Source of the DNA: Piper betle
Taxonomy: Eukaryota > Streptophyta > Magnoliopsida > Piperales > Piperaceae
NCBI GenBank assembly: GCA_033002965.1
Contig: JAURVB010004724.1
Coordinates: 62,001-126,000 of the forward strand
Direction: 5' to 3'
DNA length: 64,000 bases
A model generated the notes under the pieces. The model saw nothing but the letters and a program-made list of their open reading frames with translations, searched no databases and was not told the DNA's origin. The position numbers and the translations under genes were made by a program. Positions within the stretch are counted from its first letter, which is position 1; each line of letters starts with the position of its first letter. This document shows, in pieces, positions 26,800-38,457 of this stretch.

Positions 26800-27690
26800 T
26801 GTAAAACCAGTGATCTGAGTCAGGGTTTTATGCTTATGAACCGATCGGTTCAATCGTCGGTTCAAGTCGAGTATTATGTGTACTGAGTCGACGCTCGTCG
26901 GGTGTACGAGCCATGGGGGTCATACGTCCCCAAGTATATGATGATAACATCATGAATACAATAGAAAAGAATGAGTTATCAGAATATATGAGAGTATGCC
27001 AATTATTTTTTTATTTTATATATAGTTGATCGTGGAATTAGTTTAGGCCATTTACCGCATTAGGACGCGTTACGGGGAATTTGGGTGGGTTATTAGTTAT
27101 AGAATGTCATTATGATGTTGTAGTATTTATTTTAGTTTATGGAATTTTTTCTGATTTTATGGAATTTTTTAGGATTTATTCCGAGTTAGTTATTATTATT
27201 GACTCAAGACATTGGCGAGTCAAGTTTTATTTACGATATTACCATCAATCAAACCTCCAACCCATTTTCTCTTCCCCGTCCAAATTGCACCGCCCCCTTG
27301 TCGTGGTCGCCGCCGCCGCGTCGCCTGGCTGCCGATCGTTGCCGCCAGGCCTCGCCGCGGCGTTGCCGTAATGCCCAGAGCGCCCCCGCCGTCGCCCGGC
27401 CTCCACGACGCCGGAATCTCCGCTCGTCGTCGATTCCGCCGCCGCCACCGCGTCGCCCTGCCGCCGATCGTAGCCGCCAGGCCCCGCTGCGGCGTTGCCG
27501 TGATGCCCCGAGCGCCCCCGCCGTCGCCCGGCCTCTACGACGCCAGAATCGCCGCTCGTCGTTGATTCCGCCGCTGATACCCTCTGCTCGCGTCGTCGAT
27601 TCCGCCGCCGGCGACCGTCGCCGCAGCCGTCCAGTCACTGCTTTGACATTGCCAACCCTCCTACGGCGGTAGGCGGCGACGGTGGAGGCA
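26800..27690 (+). repeat. LTR fragment inside the hAT element
   Basis: Begins TGTAAAACCAGTGATCTGAG and is similar to the start of the solo LTR at 10,647: shared gagtcagggttttat, gtgtactgag, cccaagtatatgatgataac and gaatgagttatcagaatata in the same order. Similarity fades in the GC-rich part. The right-hand limit is approximate. The LTR's true 5' end is retained, and its 3' two thirds are absent. Confidence 0.8.
27302..27565. repeat. 132-bp tandem duplication within the captured LTR segment
   Basis: Landmarks recur at a constant 132-bp offset: cgttgccgt at 27,361 and 27,493, and attccgcc at 27,433 and 27,565. The unit is GC-rich (cgccgtcgcccggcctc) and accounts for the repeated arginine/proline-rich chance frames in this area. 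Confidence 0.8.
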
Positions 27691-28564
27691 GCGGCGGCGG
27701 AGAGGGTTTCGGACTGTCCGCGGACACTGCTTGGGCCCGACGGACAATTCGATGTCCGAAGTCGGTCGGATAAATTTTGTCCGATGAAATTTCGGACGGA
27801 CGCAGACAATAATTCGTCCGATGTCTGTCCGACCGATGCCCACCCCTAGTCGAGAGCTAGGGTTTGGCAGTTGTTCCTAGCATTCCCGCGTCCAAGTCGG
27901 GTAGGGTGCTATCTGAGTGGTGAACAATCTACCGAGCATATTTCCGTGTTAGTGTGAAGTGCATCATGGTGCATGGGGTTTATCGGGCGAGTTGTTGTAC
28001 CGGGCGAGATATCGGGCAGTACCGATAGCAGTTGGGTAGCGAACATGATCGGTAACGAGTACCGAGCACCGCTACCGTGTACTAAGCGTGGTGCGGGTTC
28101 CAGGCGCGTGACGGGTCAGGCGCAGCCAGGACGTTCTACCGAGCATCATGTGCGGGTAGAAGTTGCGGGTTCCGGATGCATAGGGTGCGAGTGACCGAGC
28201 ACCACTGACTGAGCATGCTAGGCGCTAGGGAGTGGTACTACCGTGCGACATGCGGTAGTCATGGGTGCGCAGGTGTGCGGGTGACTGAGCCAAGGTGCGG
28301 TGGGGGTTATCGTGCACGCGCATGGGTGCTATGGAACAGACGGACCAGGGTTCGGTATTGGGGTCGCTGGGTCGAGCCAGGCGACTGTGCCACATCCAGG
28401 AAGTTGATGAGGCATTTGCGTCACACCCAAGGGTGGGTCTTTCCGGTAATTCTGCCGGAATACCAATGGGGTCGATGACAAGGCTTGGAGGATGGGAGCC
28501 GTTGATTAAGACTTCGATGGTGAGGAAGCAAGCTGATGAGGTGTCACACTAAGGCCGGGATGTC

Positions 28565-28571
28565 TATATAA
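28565..28571 (+). promoter_or_regulatory. TATA-like motif of the solo LTR, pointing towards F-box copy 1
   Basis: The string ctatataagg at 28,564-28,573 is a good TATA motif, about 740 bp before the LTR end. It is oriented on the plus strand, so transcription from it would run antisense into the F-box gene. Confidence 0.45.
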
Positions 28572-29314
28572 GGAGGTGCCATCCTTATGTAGAGATCAGA
28601 CAAAAGGAGAACAACAAGAGAAGTGTGTGTGAGTGATCTTAGTGGAGGGGAGAAACTTGGCCAGGCAAGGGGATGCCTTGGGGTTACTGCAGTCAGGCCG
28701 AGGGGCGGTCTGGAACTTCAAGGGGGACTACCGGGATAGTCGACATCCGCCTTTAGGGTCATGGCTCACATACCAATTGTTCGGCAACCCTGCGCGGTGA
28801 ACCGCGGGTTGGGTGAAGTCCTCTCAAGTGAGGGTCGAGAGGCACGGTCGTGGGGTTTGCATGTCCACGACCGGCAGGTAGTCTAGAGTAGGATTACTTG
28901 TATTTATCCTGTATTCATGTTGTAAGAATAGAGGTTGGGAAGAGTTCCTGTAATTCTTGTGGTGTATGCGTCGTGTTTGGCCACCGGGGCTAGACCTGCG
29001 ATTCTAAGGTCTATTGGTACCGAGAAGGGTGATCGATACGTGGGACGCGTAGTCACTACGGCTTGGTGATTGGTGTGTGTGTTCGGTACAATCGCTGGTA
29101 GCCTGATACCGGTACGAGTGGCGGTAGTAGCTGGGCGCGGTACCGGGACTAGGTTCATGCGGTATTCACAAGTGGGTGGTCCGAGGCCGCTGTGCACCAC
29201 AGCACATTGGTGGGTACGGAGGTGGTGTTGGCTGGTGTTTTCAGAGAGGGAAACACACCTCACGAAGGTAGTTAGGGCGAAAAATTTTACCCTTTAAGTT
29301 GACCCCTGTGACAC

Positions 29315-30508
29315 CTACCATGGAAGATAATTAACCCACATGGGAGGAGGAAATAGTTTCTTCCCTTTACCGTTACGAGGTTTGATAATTCCATTTTTTA
29401 CGTCGAACACACCCATGTCATATCCATAAAATAATCCATCTTCCCGGCAGTATGGCGTAAGCGCATCATCATCATCATCAGTGTAATAAATGCAGTTGCC
29501 TTTGCATTCCTGTCCCTGTGAACTCCATGCTGGCATCGAGAAAGCTGTATTACGACCGACAAAGATTACGTGATTACTCAAGTCCTTAAGAGGTACCCAC
29601 TCACGGCTAACAAAGTTCATCTTGTATACGGAGAATGATATGGTCCTGTACCAACTCTTCCCATCAACATCATGCTTTGTACCCAAATCTTCCAGATCAA
29701 AGCCAACTTCATCTTTGTCGTCCCCAGCTCCATTATCCTGGTCATCAAAATCATCAACGATGTTTAACCACCTTTCTACCAGCACAAGCTCTCCTACCAA
29801 TTCAACAAGATATCTACCACCATGACTCAAAGTCCAATTCCTTTCAGGAACGGCAGCTATTGAAATTGACTTTGGGTTCGGACCAACGTCGCAAACAACT
29901 AAACCTTCCTGTCCAATCGCATAGAATTGGCCTTTGTAAAACATGATGCCCGTGTAATGAATTCCAGGATCATCCTCGATCAAACACCATGAAGAATCAC
30001 CTGGTTTAGCAAATGCCAGCCTTCTAAACCCTCCTTCAGAAACCATTACAGTGATATCCTCTGGTGTGCTGTTAATATTTTCAGAAGAAACAGCAGCTGC
30101 CCGAACATAAAATTCATGAATCAACTCGAACTGCGCTTCTCCTAACTTCGGAAATGATGTCATTGGCGGAAGTCGCAATCTCTTTCTTGAAAATGGATTT
30201 AACAAACTAATTTCAAAGTTTTGGTGCATAATAAAAAGCCACCCGCCATGAGAACCATGACATACATCATTATCTGAAAGATGTATTTGACCCTTATAGA
30301 GTCTTTGCTCGGAAAGTGAGAAGAAGGAATTCGATTTTCCAGGGAGCATGAGACCGGGAACGGGGCGAGGAAAGGAGGGGCGAATTTCCAAAGCCACTGA
30401 TCTCCAAGAAGAACAAACAGCAGCAAAAGCAAGATCGTCTGGAACCTCTTTCAAATTTCTTGCAACCAACATCAACATGTCTGAATGAAAGCAACGCCAA
30501 TCGGCCAT
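29315..30508 (-). CDS. F-box / DUF295 protein, copy 1
   Basis: Single-exon coding region of 397 residues. An F-box-like motif occupies residues 1-41 (HSDMLMLVARNLKEVPDDLA followed by CSSWRS), the usual contact for SKP1 in SCF ubiquitin ligases. The remainder has the DUF295 pattern (GGWLFIMH, LLNPFSRKRLRLPP near residues 88-115, then a beta-rich region and an Asp-rich stretch about 250-275). Target recognition is unknown. The frame is intact. Its TAG stop at 29,315-29,317 lies 1 bp from the end of a solo LTR, so the native 3' UTR has been separated from the gene. A 790-bp 5' UTR intron is predicted: acceptor gtgcag just before caagATG, donor G|GTACGT at 31,304/31,303. The copy at 41,505 differs at 12 residues. 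Confidence 0.9.
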   Translation of the reverse strand: MADWRCFHSDMLMLVARNLKEVPDDLAFAAVCSSWRSVALEIRPSFPRPVPGLMLPGKSNSFFSLSEQRLYKGQIHLSDNDVCHGSHGGWLFIMHQNFEISLLNPFSRKRLRLPPMTSFPKLGEAQFELIHEFYVRAAAVSSENINSTPEDITVMVSEGGFRRLAFAKPGDSSWCLIEDDPGIHYTGIMFYKGQFYAIGQEGLVVCDVGPNPKSISIAAVPERNWTLSHGGRYLVELVGELVLVERWLNIVDDFDDQDNGAGDDKDEVGFDLEDLGTKHDVDGKSWYRTISFSVYKMNFVSREWVPLKDLSNHVIFVGRNTAFSMPAWSSQGQECKGNCIYYTDDDDDALTPYCREDGLFYGYDMGVFDVKNGIIKPRNGKGKKLFPPPMWVNYLPW

Positions 30509-30513
30509 TCTTG

Positions 30514-31303
30514 CTGCACAATGAAAAGAAGGGTGGCCTCCACATTCTTAAGTTCATAAAAATATATTTTTTAAAAAAAAATCTAGAAGCCTCCACATTC
30601 TTTCGACTAGTAATTAGAAAAAGTGGCCCAGGTATATAGACTTCCACAATTGAAGAATGCAACTATCCATGTAGAAGGACGGAGTCTATATTCTTCCTCA
30701 ATCAGAAAAATCACAGACACCTCAGATGACAAAAGAGACAAGTCAAACGACTCAAAGATTTATAGTATTAAACCAATTACATACAGATTCAAAGTTCTAA
30801 TTTTAGTGCATGTGTGATTATAGAATTTTTTGACGAGATCTTTTTTAAGAAAGCAATTTTGTTCTAAACTAGAAAGAAAACAATATCGTGGGTATAAATG
30901 CCAAATTACGTCGTGCAACTAAGCAAGAAAATCAAAACACACAATTATACATCACCAAGGAAGTTGATAAAGTTCGATAATTTGAAAATTTCTAGGCAAA
31001 CAATCATCTGACGTCTAAATACAATTATTGCAGTAAAGAAAGTAAATCATTAAGGATCATGTTGTCGACGAATAACAAAAAATCATTAAGGATCATGTTG
31101 TGGACGATAAGTAAATAAAGAGGAATTAGGAATCTGTGGTAGGAGGCGGAATTAGGAATACACATAAGGAAATGCATATAAAGAATCGATAAGGAAGGTG
31201 TAAGCTCTAACTCCAACTCTGAAATAAAAATGGATTTGAATAAAGTAAATAATAAAATAAAAAGCGTGAAAAATAATAAAGGATAAAAAGCAGAGAAACG
31301 TAC
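30514..31303 (-). other. Predicted 5' UTR intron of F-box copy 1
   Basis: On the minus strand a donor GTACGT at 31,303 and an acceptor cattgtgcag ending at 30,514 frame a 790-bp intron upstream of the ATG. The corresponding sites are preserved in copy 2 (acceptor near 42,704, donor near 43,440). No RNA evidence is available. Confidence 0.5.
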
Positions 31304-31363
31304 CAAATTCTGGACAAAGGGAGTAAAAGAGAGTATTTGGGATGAATGGGAGAGGTCGCTATG

Positions 31364-31370
31364 TTATATA
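31364..31370 (-). promoter_or_regulatory. TATA box of F-box copy 1
   Basis: Reads TATATAA on the minus strand, about 60 bp upstream of the predicted 5' UTR donor. The equivalent position in copy 2 (43,504-43,510) reads TATAGAA. Confidence 0.5.
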
Positions 31371-34300
31371 CTGAATATTTAATTTATTATCATCTGCTAA
31401 TGATATAAAGAGGGGTAATTTTCTTTCTGGTGCTTAGTTACTATTTATAGATACTTTTTCTTGAATTTACATAATTTTATCATGGATGTAATCTTAACCG
31501 TTAAATTATTATAATAAATGAGATTACATTTAAAACATTCCTAATTTAACTATAACTATGAATTACGTTTCACATCATAAGTTAGTGTTTGCACATATTT
31601 ATCCGAAAAATATTTACCCGGAAAACATTTATATTTATCGTGAGATTTAAACTTATCCATTCAGGGGATAAACTCTAGAAAATTAGACTATAGTGTTCTA
31701 AAACTACCAGAGGGGATAAACTTTGGTCCATGCTATTTTAAAACTACGAGAGGAGAAAAGCTGGCACCGAGAGGAAGCGTTGATAAGAGGCATGCCCGGA
31801 CCTTGCTGTTTTGGAATATTGCTGCTGTCATTGCTTAACAGCATTACCAACTTGCCTCGCTGCTCTGTTCTTTTATTGTGAAAGGTTGTTGCCGGATGTT
31901 TGTCACTGCCTTGCTGCTTTGCATGTAGAGAACCATCCCCATTGCTGCTGCGAGATAAGAGTCACCACCAGGAGTTTGCTGTTGATAAAGTCCGTAGAAG
32001 GGAGAAAGCAAAACAGAGAAGAAAACAGCCGCGGAGAGCTGATTTCACGGCAGTTTTCCAACCACCTCCGGTCGTTATCGGCCACTTCTCGACATTCAAA
32101 CTGAAGGAGGAGAAGTGATCTACAAACCCAAACCGAGAACCGCCGGAGTTCGTCACTCAGGTCGCCGGAAAAATATTGAGAAGTGACCGATCGGAGCAGC
32201 GTAGCACAAAAGTGCAGAAAAGTGTCTAACTTTCCGGCTTTTGACCGACCGACTGGAGCCACCGATGACCTTCGACCACAGCCAAGACATTCACCATTCT
32301 GAGATCTACAGTTCTGGGCGATCTCCGCCACCATTCGACGGCAGAAAATCCGCCACCGGAGCCCCCAAAAGCACCGCCGCGTCACGCCGTAGTCGGGTCC
32401 GTTGTGCTCGTTTACTTCTGCCTCGTCGGCAAGTTTGACAGATCCGTGCCGGTCATTTACCCGTAGATCCGTAACCAGATCTAGACTGCGACCGTGGCCG
32501 CCACCCGCTTTCGACCCAGATTCGAGTTGACACACCGCGCGCCACCAGCAGACTGGTGTATGCAGAAAGAAAAGACAGCTTGCGCACGCCACCCAGTACG
32601 GTCCTGTTTTTATTTGTACTGAACCAACCCGAATTGGCCCGATTCAGTTCATTAGCACTCCGAAAATAATTTGAAAGCCTTCATAACCTCGGATGAAGGC
32701 AAAATTTGGTAGTCCACCATTTTTGAAAGCTCCGGATGCAGTGGTGGCGTTATTTTAAGGATTTAAAGAGCAGAAAAAGATAAACCATGACATTGGAGTT
32801 AAAGGTCTTAGGCAAATTTATTTAATGGCCGAAAAAATTCACTGTTTGTGTAACTTGTAAAATAAAAGGAGAAATAGTAGATTGTGAGTACTAATCTTAG
32901 TGTGGATTGACTTAAAGATTTAAGTTGAACCCTAAGGAACTTCATAAAAAATTTCTTATATGTCAGTTTAGTGTTTTGCGACATTTTCAATTTCCATCGC
33001 ACTATCTCTTTGTGCAGCAAGAGTGCCTCGGTTCCACTGAACTTTCAAACACAAATCACAAAAACCGATTCGAGGGGGCGGACGATCCTGCGTTCGAACA
33101 ATTAGATTATTATAAGAAATGAGAGTAAAAGTATAAGATTTTTAATTTAATTATAAATTATAAATTAAATTAAATTACATCATGCAAATTAAATTACAAC
33201 CACTTATGTATTTTTTCTTAATATATGTTCTAATTTTCATATTCTTAAAAAATATTACCACGAGTTATCATATTTAAATTTTGTAAGCTTTTATTTATTT
33301 TTCTAGAAAAAACTAAATAGAGTCAAAATAAACTATACGTTGAAGTCCACGAAATAAAATTATTCATTAAATTATTATAATGGTTGACATTTGATTTATA
33401 AGTTTATATTTAACTATAACCCTGGTTTACGTCTCTTATTTTAACTATAACACATTATGATATATAATACTATATTTCTAATTCACTTATAATATATATA
33501 TTCATCATGTATATCAACTTCTAAATTAGTTAACTAATTAATTTTGTATCTTTCATGTTATTTATACAAAAAAGACAGGATTTAAGTTCTTTCATTCGTT
33601 TATCATCTGTGCTAACCAATAATAAATCTTTAATTACATGATCTAGCAAAATAAATTATTAATTATATGATGAGTTACATCTTATAAAGTTTTATTTTTC
33701 ATGATTTTTTTTTAAAATTTACTAGGGTTTCATGAAGTATATTATTAGGATCTTACTCTGATAATTTTATCTTATTTTGTATTTTTTTATTACAATATTA
33801 TTTTTCTATTTTTTATTTAATCGTGGTCTTAGTTCGTTACATATGCATACTAGAATTTTTATAAAAAAATAATTTATTCATGGGAAAAAAACAACGTAAT
33901 AAAATTTCCATAAAAATAAATTTGGTGCATCTTAACACATCCCAAAAAATAAATTACTAATTAATCAGAAAATCAATATTTTTGCTTTGAGTTACCATAA
34001 ATTTTACAAATTTTTAATTCTTTCATATTAACGAAATCTAGTAAAAATAAATTATATGTGAAGTTTGAACAACGCATGGGTTCTAACGGTACTACTAATG
34101 TACAAAACAGAAGAGTTTTAATTTGGTGTTAGCACATGCCCTTTAGTTATTTTTCAATATTGCCCATGATTTTTTATTAGTAAAAATATTATTTTCTATT
34201 GTAAATAGGATATGTTTCAATTTTTTAAATACTTTTTTACCGTAATGACGATTTGTTTTGATTTCTATTATGATTATGATTTGTTTCGAATCCTTCCACA

Positions 34301-36171
34301 CATTGTGCATCTTAGCAACTTGAAATATATAATATAGAGGATTTTGAATAGGATGCCGAAATAATTCTTTTCTATAATAATTATGATTTGTTTCAAATCC
34401 TTGAAAACATTTCTATTATAATCAGGATTTACTTTGATTATTACTGTAATTAGGATTTGTTTCGAATCCTTTAGTCGTGCATCGTATAACATCCCGACCT
34501 AGTTCCCAAAACAACCAGGAGAACATCCGATAAATCATTTGACCAAATTTTTGGATTCATTTATGATAAATATTATTAGAAAATAGCATTGAAAACATGG
34601 CAGGAACCTTGTAAACTCCCACGATCATTAAATTTTCCTGTTGTCTCAGTGTTGAAAATCAATGATCATAATCCAAATGAAATTAATATGCGGAAATTCA
34701 AATACCGTTATCATGTAGAATCCATAACTACCATTATCCAAGTGAAGTGAAGCATTTCCCCCGGTGACTCCCCTCCTAAGCAGAATACAAATCTACATGT
34801 TTTTAAAATAAAAATGTTTGTAACAACTTGTGAATAATATACGAGTTGCAAATAGCTCAAATTATAGAAGCCCATGTACTCCAAGCCATAACTAATTATA
34901 GTTCAGGTAGATAAGTTACCTCGGTTGCAATGAGACACTTCCACCAATATAATACAACATGATACCCTCACACAGTACAATACAAATAATGTAGTAGCAC
35001 AATAAATAAGTGCCCTAGAGAATAATACACTAATTCCTAAAAATCATCATTAGGGATATAATAGTAACGACAAATACCGATAGGTCCCGTCAATAGGTAT
35101 AAGAGTAACATTCTCACTACAATAACAGTGACAATAACAATAACAGTTTAACAATATACTAATAATATCACTGTTGATAACAATGCAATCATAGTATCAA
35201 TGTCGATTAACATTATTAGTAACAATAACAATAACAATAACAATAACACTAACACTAGCTGTAACCATAATTGTCTTGACAATGTTATCATTAATTTTAA
35301 CAATAATGATCACAATACGGTAACAATAATGGTAGCGATAACAATTACGACAGCGCAAATGTTACGGAGACAATAATATTATCAGTCTTAGTCATGATAT
35401 CAATAATACGATATCAGTAACGGTAATCGTAAATTTTAATAGTTCAATAACACAATCATGTGGGATTCAATAACTCCACATGGACACCAATCGATAATAT
35501 TATTCCAGCTCCTAGCAATTAGTCAGCATTAGGAAGTGGCTTCATATACCTAGTATAGTAAAATTTGAGCCCAATGGAAGGAAGAGATTTCTTTCCATTT
35601 TTTTTATTTTTTTATTTTTAGGCAAATGACGTTTTTCAGTGATGAAATTAAGTATTCTAAAAATTTTAAAAGAATTATTCAAATTATAAATAGTTTTTGA
35701 TTGGGACGGTTAATTGGTTTCTGACGAGGTGATTGATACATGTTCATGGTACGGTGTCATGTTTTTCTCTACACACAAGATGGACTTCTTTTTTCAAAGC
35801 AAGCTCCACATTCACATTGACAAAGAAATTTAACAGAACAGAAGCAGTTGAGCAGAGAGGAATTAAAATTTGTACATCAGTTAGTTTGTCAAGCAACCTC
35901 CATAACCCCATAAAATAGAGGACATTTGAAGTTACAGTTTTTTGCTTGTAAAGGGATGATATTTATTATTATTTTTACATAGTTGCGAGAAAATTAAGAC
36001 TAACTTATTAAAAATTTTTTTTTTGTAGCTTAAGTTAAAATTTATCAATGGTTGACTGTTTATCGCCCTTCAACATGAACAAAACAATAAAGAATTCAGT
36101 AATGGTTAATAATCGAGAAATTAGTAAATAATAATGGTAAAACTACAAGATTGCACGTTAAATGCACCACT
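31371..36171. repeat. Segmental duplication copy 1, non-coding part
   Basis: Collinear with 43,511-49,336 in copy 2 with many small indels. It contains a GC-richer segment at about 31,740-32,620 whose long antisense frame (31,903-32,592) is not conserved in copy 2, AT-rich DNA to about 34,480, and an (AACAAT)n-like simple-sequence tract at about 35,110-35,400. I see no supported gene. Copy 2 has an extra block at about 44,020-44,530 and another at about 45,950-46,490 that copy 1 lacks. Confidence 0.65.
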
Positions 36172-36560
36172 TGCACCCCTACCGTGGGCAACCCAACCGC
36201 CCTAAGCCCAAGAATGGCTCGGCTGGTCGCCATTATTTTTCAATGTTTCTGATGTAACGACGAGGCTTATTTCTTAATTGGAGCATTATAATCACCATTT
36301 TCAAGCTTTAGAATATGTGAAATATTATAATTCAATAAAATAAAAATGACAAAAAATTCACTTGAGTTTATTCCATATTTTAAGATGTTCAAGCACGGGA
36401 TTGTGAGTAAAACTCGTTTCAATGAAAATTTTGTTATGCCCATGGAACTACCTAAAAAATCTTTTTTTGTATTGTTCATTATTTTTTTGAGAGGTTAACA
36501 CGTTATACTCGACTCGTACTACACTCGAGTCTAAAAACATAGCTTTACTTACTTCAGCTC
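36172..36560 (+). repeat. Dispersed repeat, copy a (inverted relative to 41,020-41,420)
   Basis: The segment gggcaacccaaccgcc ... gtaacgacgaggcttatttc ... ctcgactcgtactac recurs inverted at 41,020-41,420 and directly at 56,231-56,427 and 57,893-58,215. It contains no gene. Confidence 0.8.
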
Positions 36561-36719
36561 AAAATATGCCCTCCAGCAGTTGTAGGATTCATCCCCTTCA
36601 AGGGATGAGCAGTAACATGAAAAAATGGGACAAATTCAAGCAAGATTCGGGGCAAGAATATTAAGCGTCATCGTAGGAATAGCCACGAAATTGATTACGC
36701 AAATAAGAACTGACTAAAT

Positions 36720-37800
36720 TCAAAAGAAATAACAAAATGGTACAAACAAATATTTTTTTGGCGGTTTACCACGTCTCTTATGTGCCACAACTGCATGCTT
36801 GAACTCCGTCACAGCCAGTGATTTTTTCTGTTTTGGGAAGGCAAATTCTACAGCATGGAGGAGATTTGCAGCAGAAACCGCACGAGTGGTAGGCATTCTG
36901 TACCACAAAAGAACCACTTTTCACCCTCAGAATTCAGATTCTCCAACAAAACATCTCAATTTTACAAATTTTTTATTTAAAAAAGAATTTTAAAGCGCAT
37001 ATAGGCAAACTTACTTCGAGCATGCAACAGCTAAAAGTAATCCACAGCTAAACAAGCACAGAAAGACACCCAATTTCTGTTTCTTCCCAGAAATTTAAAC
37101 TTGTTGGTCGCCATCGACGATCGAATAGATAATATCGAACATCTTTATCCCGGCAATCCCAAACACAAGGTTTCTGAGTAGTAAGAGCTAAAAAATCCAA
37201 ATCATACCCATCATATAAAACTGAAGAAAAGTAAGAAGCACGACACCATAGACAACTCGGATCACCAATTCAACATCGAATTATACACATCCAAATTGCA
37301 AAGATAACAAGAAAAAGGAGGCACGGACTACGGAAGGAGGCGAGGGTGTCATGGAAGAGGAGGGACTGCAGGTTTCTTCTGGGGATGAGGGTGAACGCTT
37401 CCCAAAAACCCAAGTGGTGGCACCTCTCCAACGCCTCCATCACATGTCTAGATGGCGAAGCAAAGCTAAGCTAAGCACCGAAAAAACGAAAGACGCCATT
37501 AAAATGAGAACAAAAAGCTCTAGGGTGAAGAAGTAGGTGGAAAAAGTAGTCCGACACTTGTACGATCCCAAAGATTTGGAGATTTTCGATGCACTTGTGC
37601 AGAAACTAAAATTTTATATAAAATTTTCTATTACAACAGAGGAAACTAAAATTTTTGCCCTTACAAATGACACACATAACCTCGTTTATTTGATCTTTAA
37701 TCAAAAATTCAAATCGAGCTTTCTTTTTTATGAACTGGCATTGAGCCAAATCCAGCTACAAAAACTCTACGAGCTTCAAAAGATAATATAGCATATTATG
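36720..37800 (-). pseudogene. Fragments of unidentified gene X, copy 1
   Basis: Minus-strand fragments of an unrecognised gene. A first-exon-like start MEALERCHHLG lies at about 37,437-37,405. After HLG the frame is scrambled by indels relative to the copy at 59,003-59,177, so it cannot encode the same product. A second fragment at 36,917-36,720 reads RAVSAANLLHAVEFAFPKQ, then AVTEFKHAVVAHKRR. A diverged copy of this second fragment lies at about 58,450-58,620. The 300 bp upstream of the start (37,500-37,800) is also shared with 59,230-59,545 and 59,890-60,250. I cannot name the family. Confidence 0.5.
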
Positions 37801-37971
37801 GGATGCTGGGGCCCTTGGGCAATAAAAATTTGAGCAGTTACAGGTGGGTTTTGAAGAAGCCTGGCATCAAACATGGTAGCGTTTAAGAAATGAACTTACA
37901 CAGTTATCTACCAATTTTGACGAGTGATCTGTCTCTCATATTTGAAAGCATAAAACCTAAGATATACTAAA

Positions 37972-38457
37972 TCAGTGTCGCCATTTCTGAGAGTGGCCAT
38001 CCTCTGTGTACGGCTCCAGAAACCCAATAAACTGCAACAAAGAGAGGCTATAGTACTTAGCATTAATATCAGTGTCCCCAATCTTTACACCAGATGAACC
38101 GTGATGCATAAATGTGAGTTTTTATATTTTCTAAAATAGCTAGTCATTTTGGAACGAAGTATATGGGGCAATTTGTACATGGTATCAAAGCCAACCTACC
38201 AAAGGACAAAAGATTCCCTGTGTGTGACATCTCTTTAACGCCCCCGTCTATTATGGTACAGATGTAATGTAGTTGATGATAGATCAACATAAATTTTTGT
38301 ACCTTAGAGCCATCTACTGACCAGCGAGCATCATAACCATCAGCTACCCTTGCCTCCATCACACATCCACTTGAAGGAACAAGATGAATATTCATCCAAC
38401 AACACTGAGTTATCAAGAGCGTGATGCATTTCTGAGCAAGATTATTCCAGTCATAAT
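37972..38457 (-). pseudogene. Last two exons of unidentified gene Y, unit 1
   Basis: Exon 38,457-38,303 lies between acceptor tttgcttacag and donor AAG|GTACAA. It encodes a segment beginning YDWNNLAQKC, continuing WMNIHLVPSSGCVMEARVAD and ending DGSK. Exon 38,031-37,972, after acceptor ttgttgcag, encodes FIGFLEPYTEDGHSQKWRH and a TGA stop in phase 0. Splice sites and frames are intact, so this is the genuine 3' end of a gene. No upstream exon follows to the right (the DNA becomes MITE-like), so the locus is truncated. The conserved-looking peptide suggests a real plant protein family, which I do not recognise. Confidence 0.65.

Larger units (their letters stand above)
26592..27848. mobile_element. 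Non-autonomous hAT element, 1,257 bp, with 8-bp target duplication
   Basis: The termini are inverted repeats beginning taggggtgggc, followed by related cggac/gtccg-rich subterminal sequence on both sides. Exact 8-bp direct repeats gtcgagag flank the element at 26,584-26,591 and 27,849-27,856, the hallmark of hAT transposition. Removing the element restores the LTR reading ...gtcgagagctagggtttgg. There is no transposase frame; the interior (about 26,800-27,690) is LTR-derived sequence. Confidence 0.9.
26558..29313 (+). mobile_element. Solo LTR (gypsy-type) abutting F-box copy 1, carrying a nested hAT
   Basis: Starts TGTTACGGGGTTTAGC and ends CCCCTGTGACA. Without the nested hAT and its duplicated target it is about 1,491 bp. 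It is related to the 2.1-kb LTRs of the element at 49,337: both share a start region with ctagggtttgg, ttgtcc/ttgttcc and cccgcgtcca, the string ggttgggaag, and an end region with ttagggcg, aaaattt and gtgaca. Comparison with F-box copy 2, where tgcaatctcaccatt runs directly into the stop codon, shows the insertion point. Flanks are attac on the left and cctac on the right, a 5-bp target duplication with two changes. No internal region is present. Orientation is opposite to the F-box gene. Confidence 0.82.

Noticed and set aside
27199..27809. Several overlapping 100-186 codon frames
   Set aside because: They arise from the GC-rich 132-bp tandem repeat of LTR origin inside the hAT element.
31903..32592. 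229-codon minus-strand frame
   Set aside because: It is in a GC-richer part of segmental copy 1, but the corresponding region of copy 2 does not keep the frame and there is no recognisable motif.
34485..35760. Possible LTR between tataacatcccgacc and acggtgtcat
   Set aside because: The ends loosely resemble gypsy LTR termini, but no target duplication is visible in either segmental copy and the boundaries are speculative.
38174..38190. tggtatcaaagccaa, resembling an initiator-Met tRNA primer-binding site
   Set aside because: It lies in the intron of the gene Y fragment in three paralogues with no identifiable LTR end or retrotransposon genes beside it.
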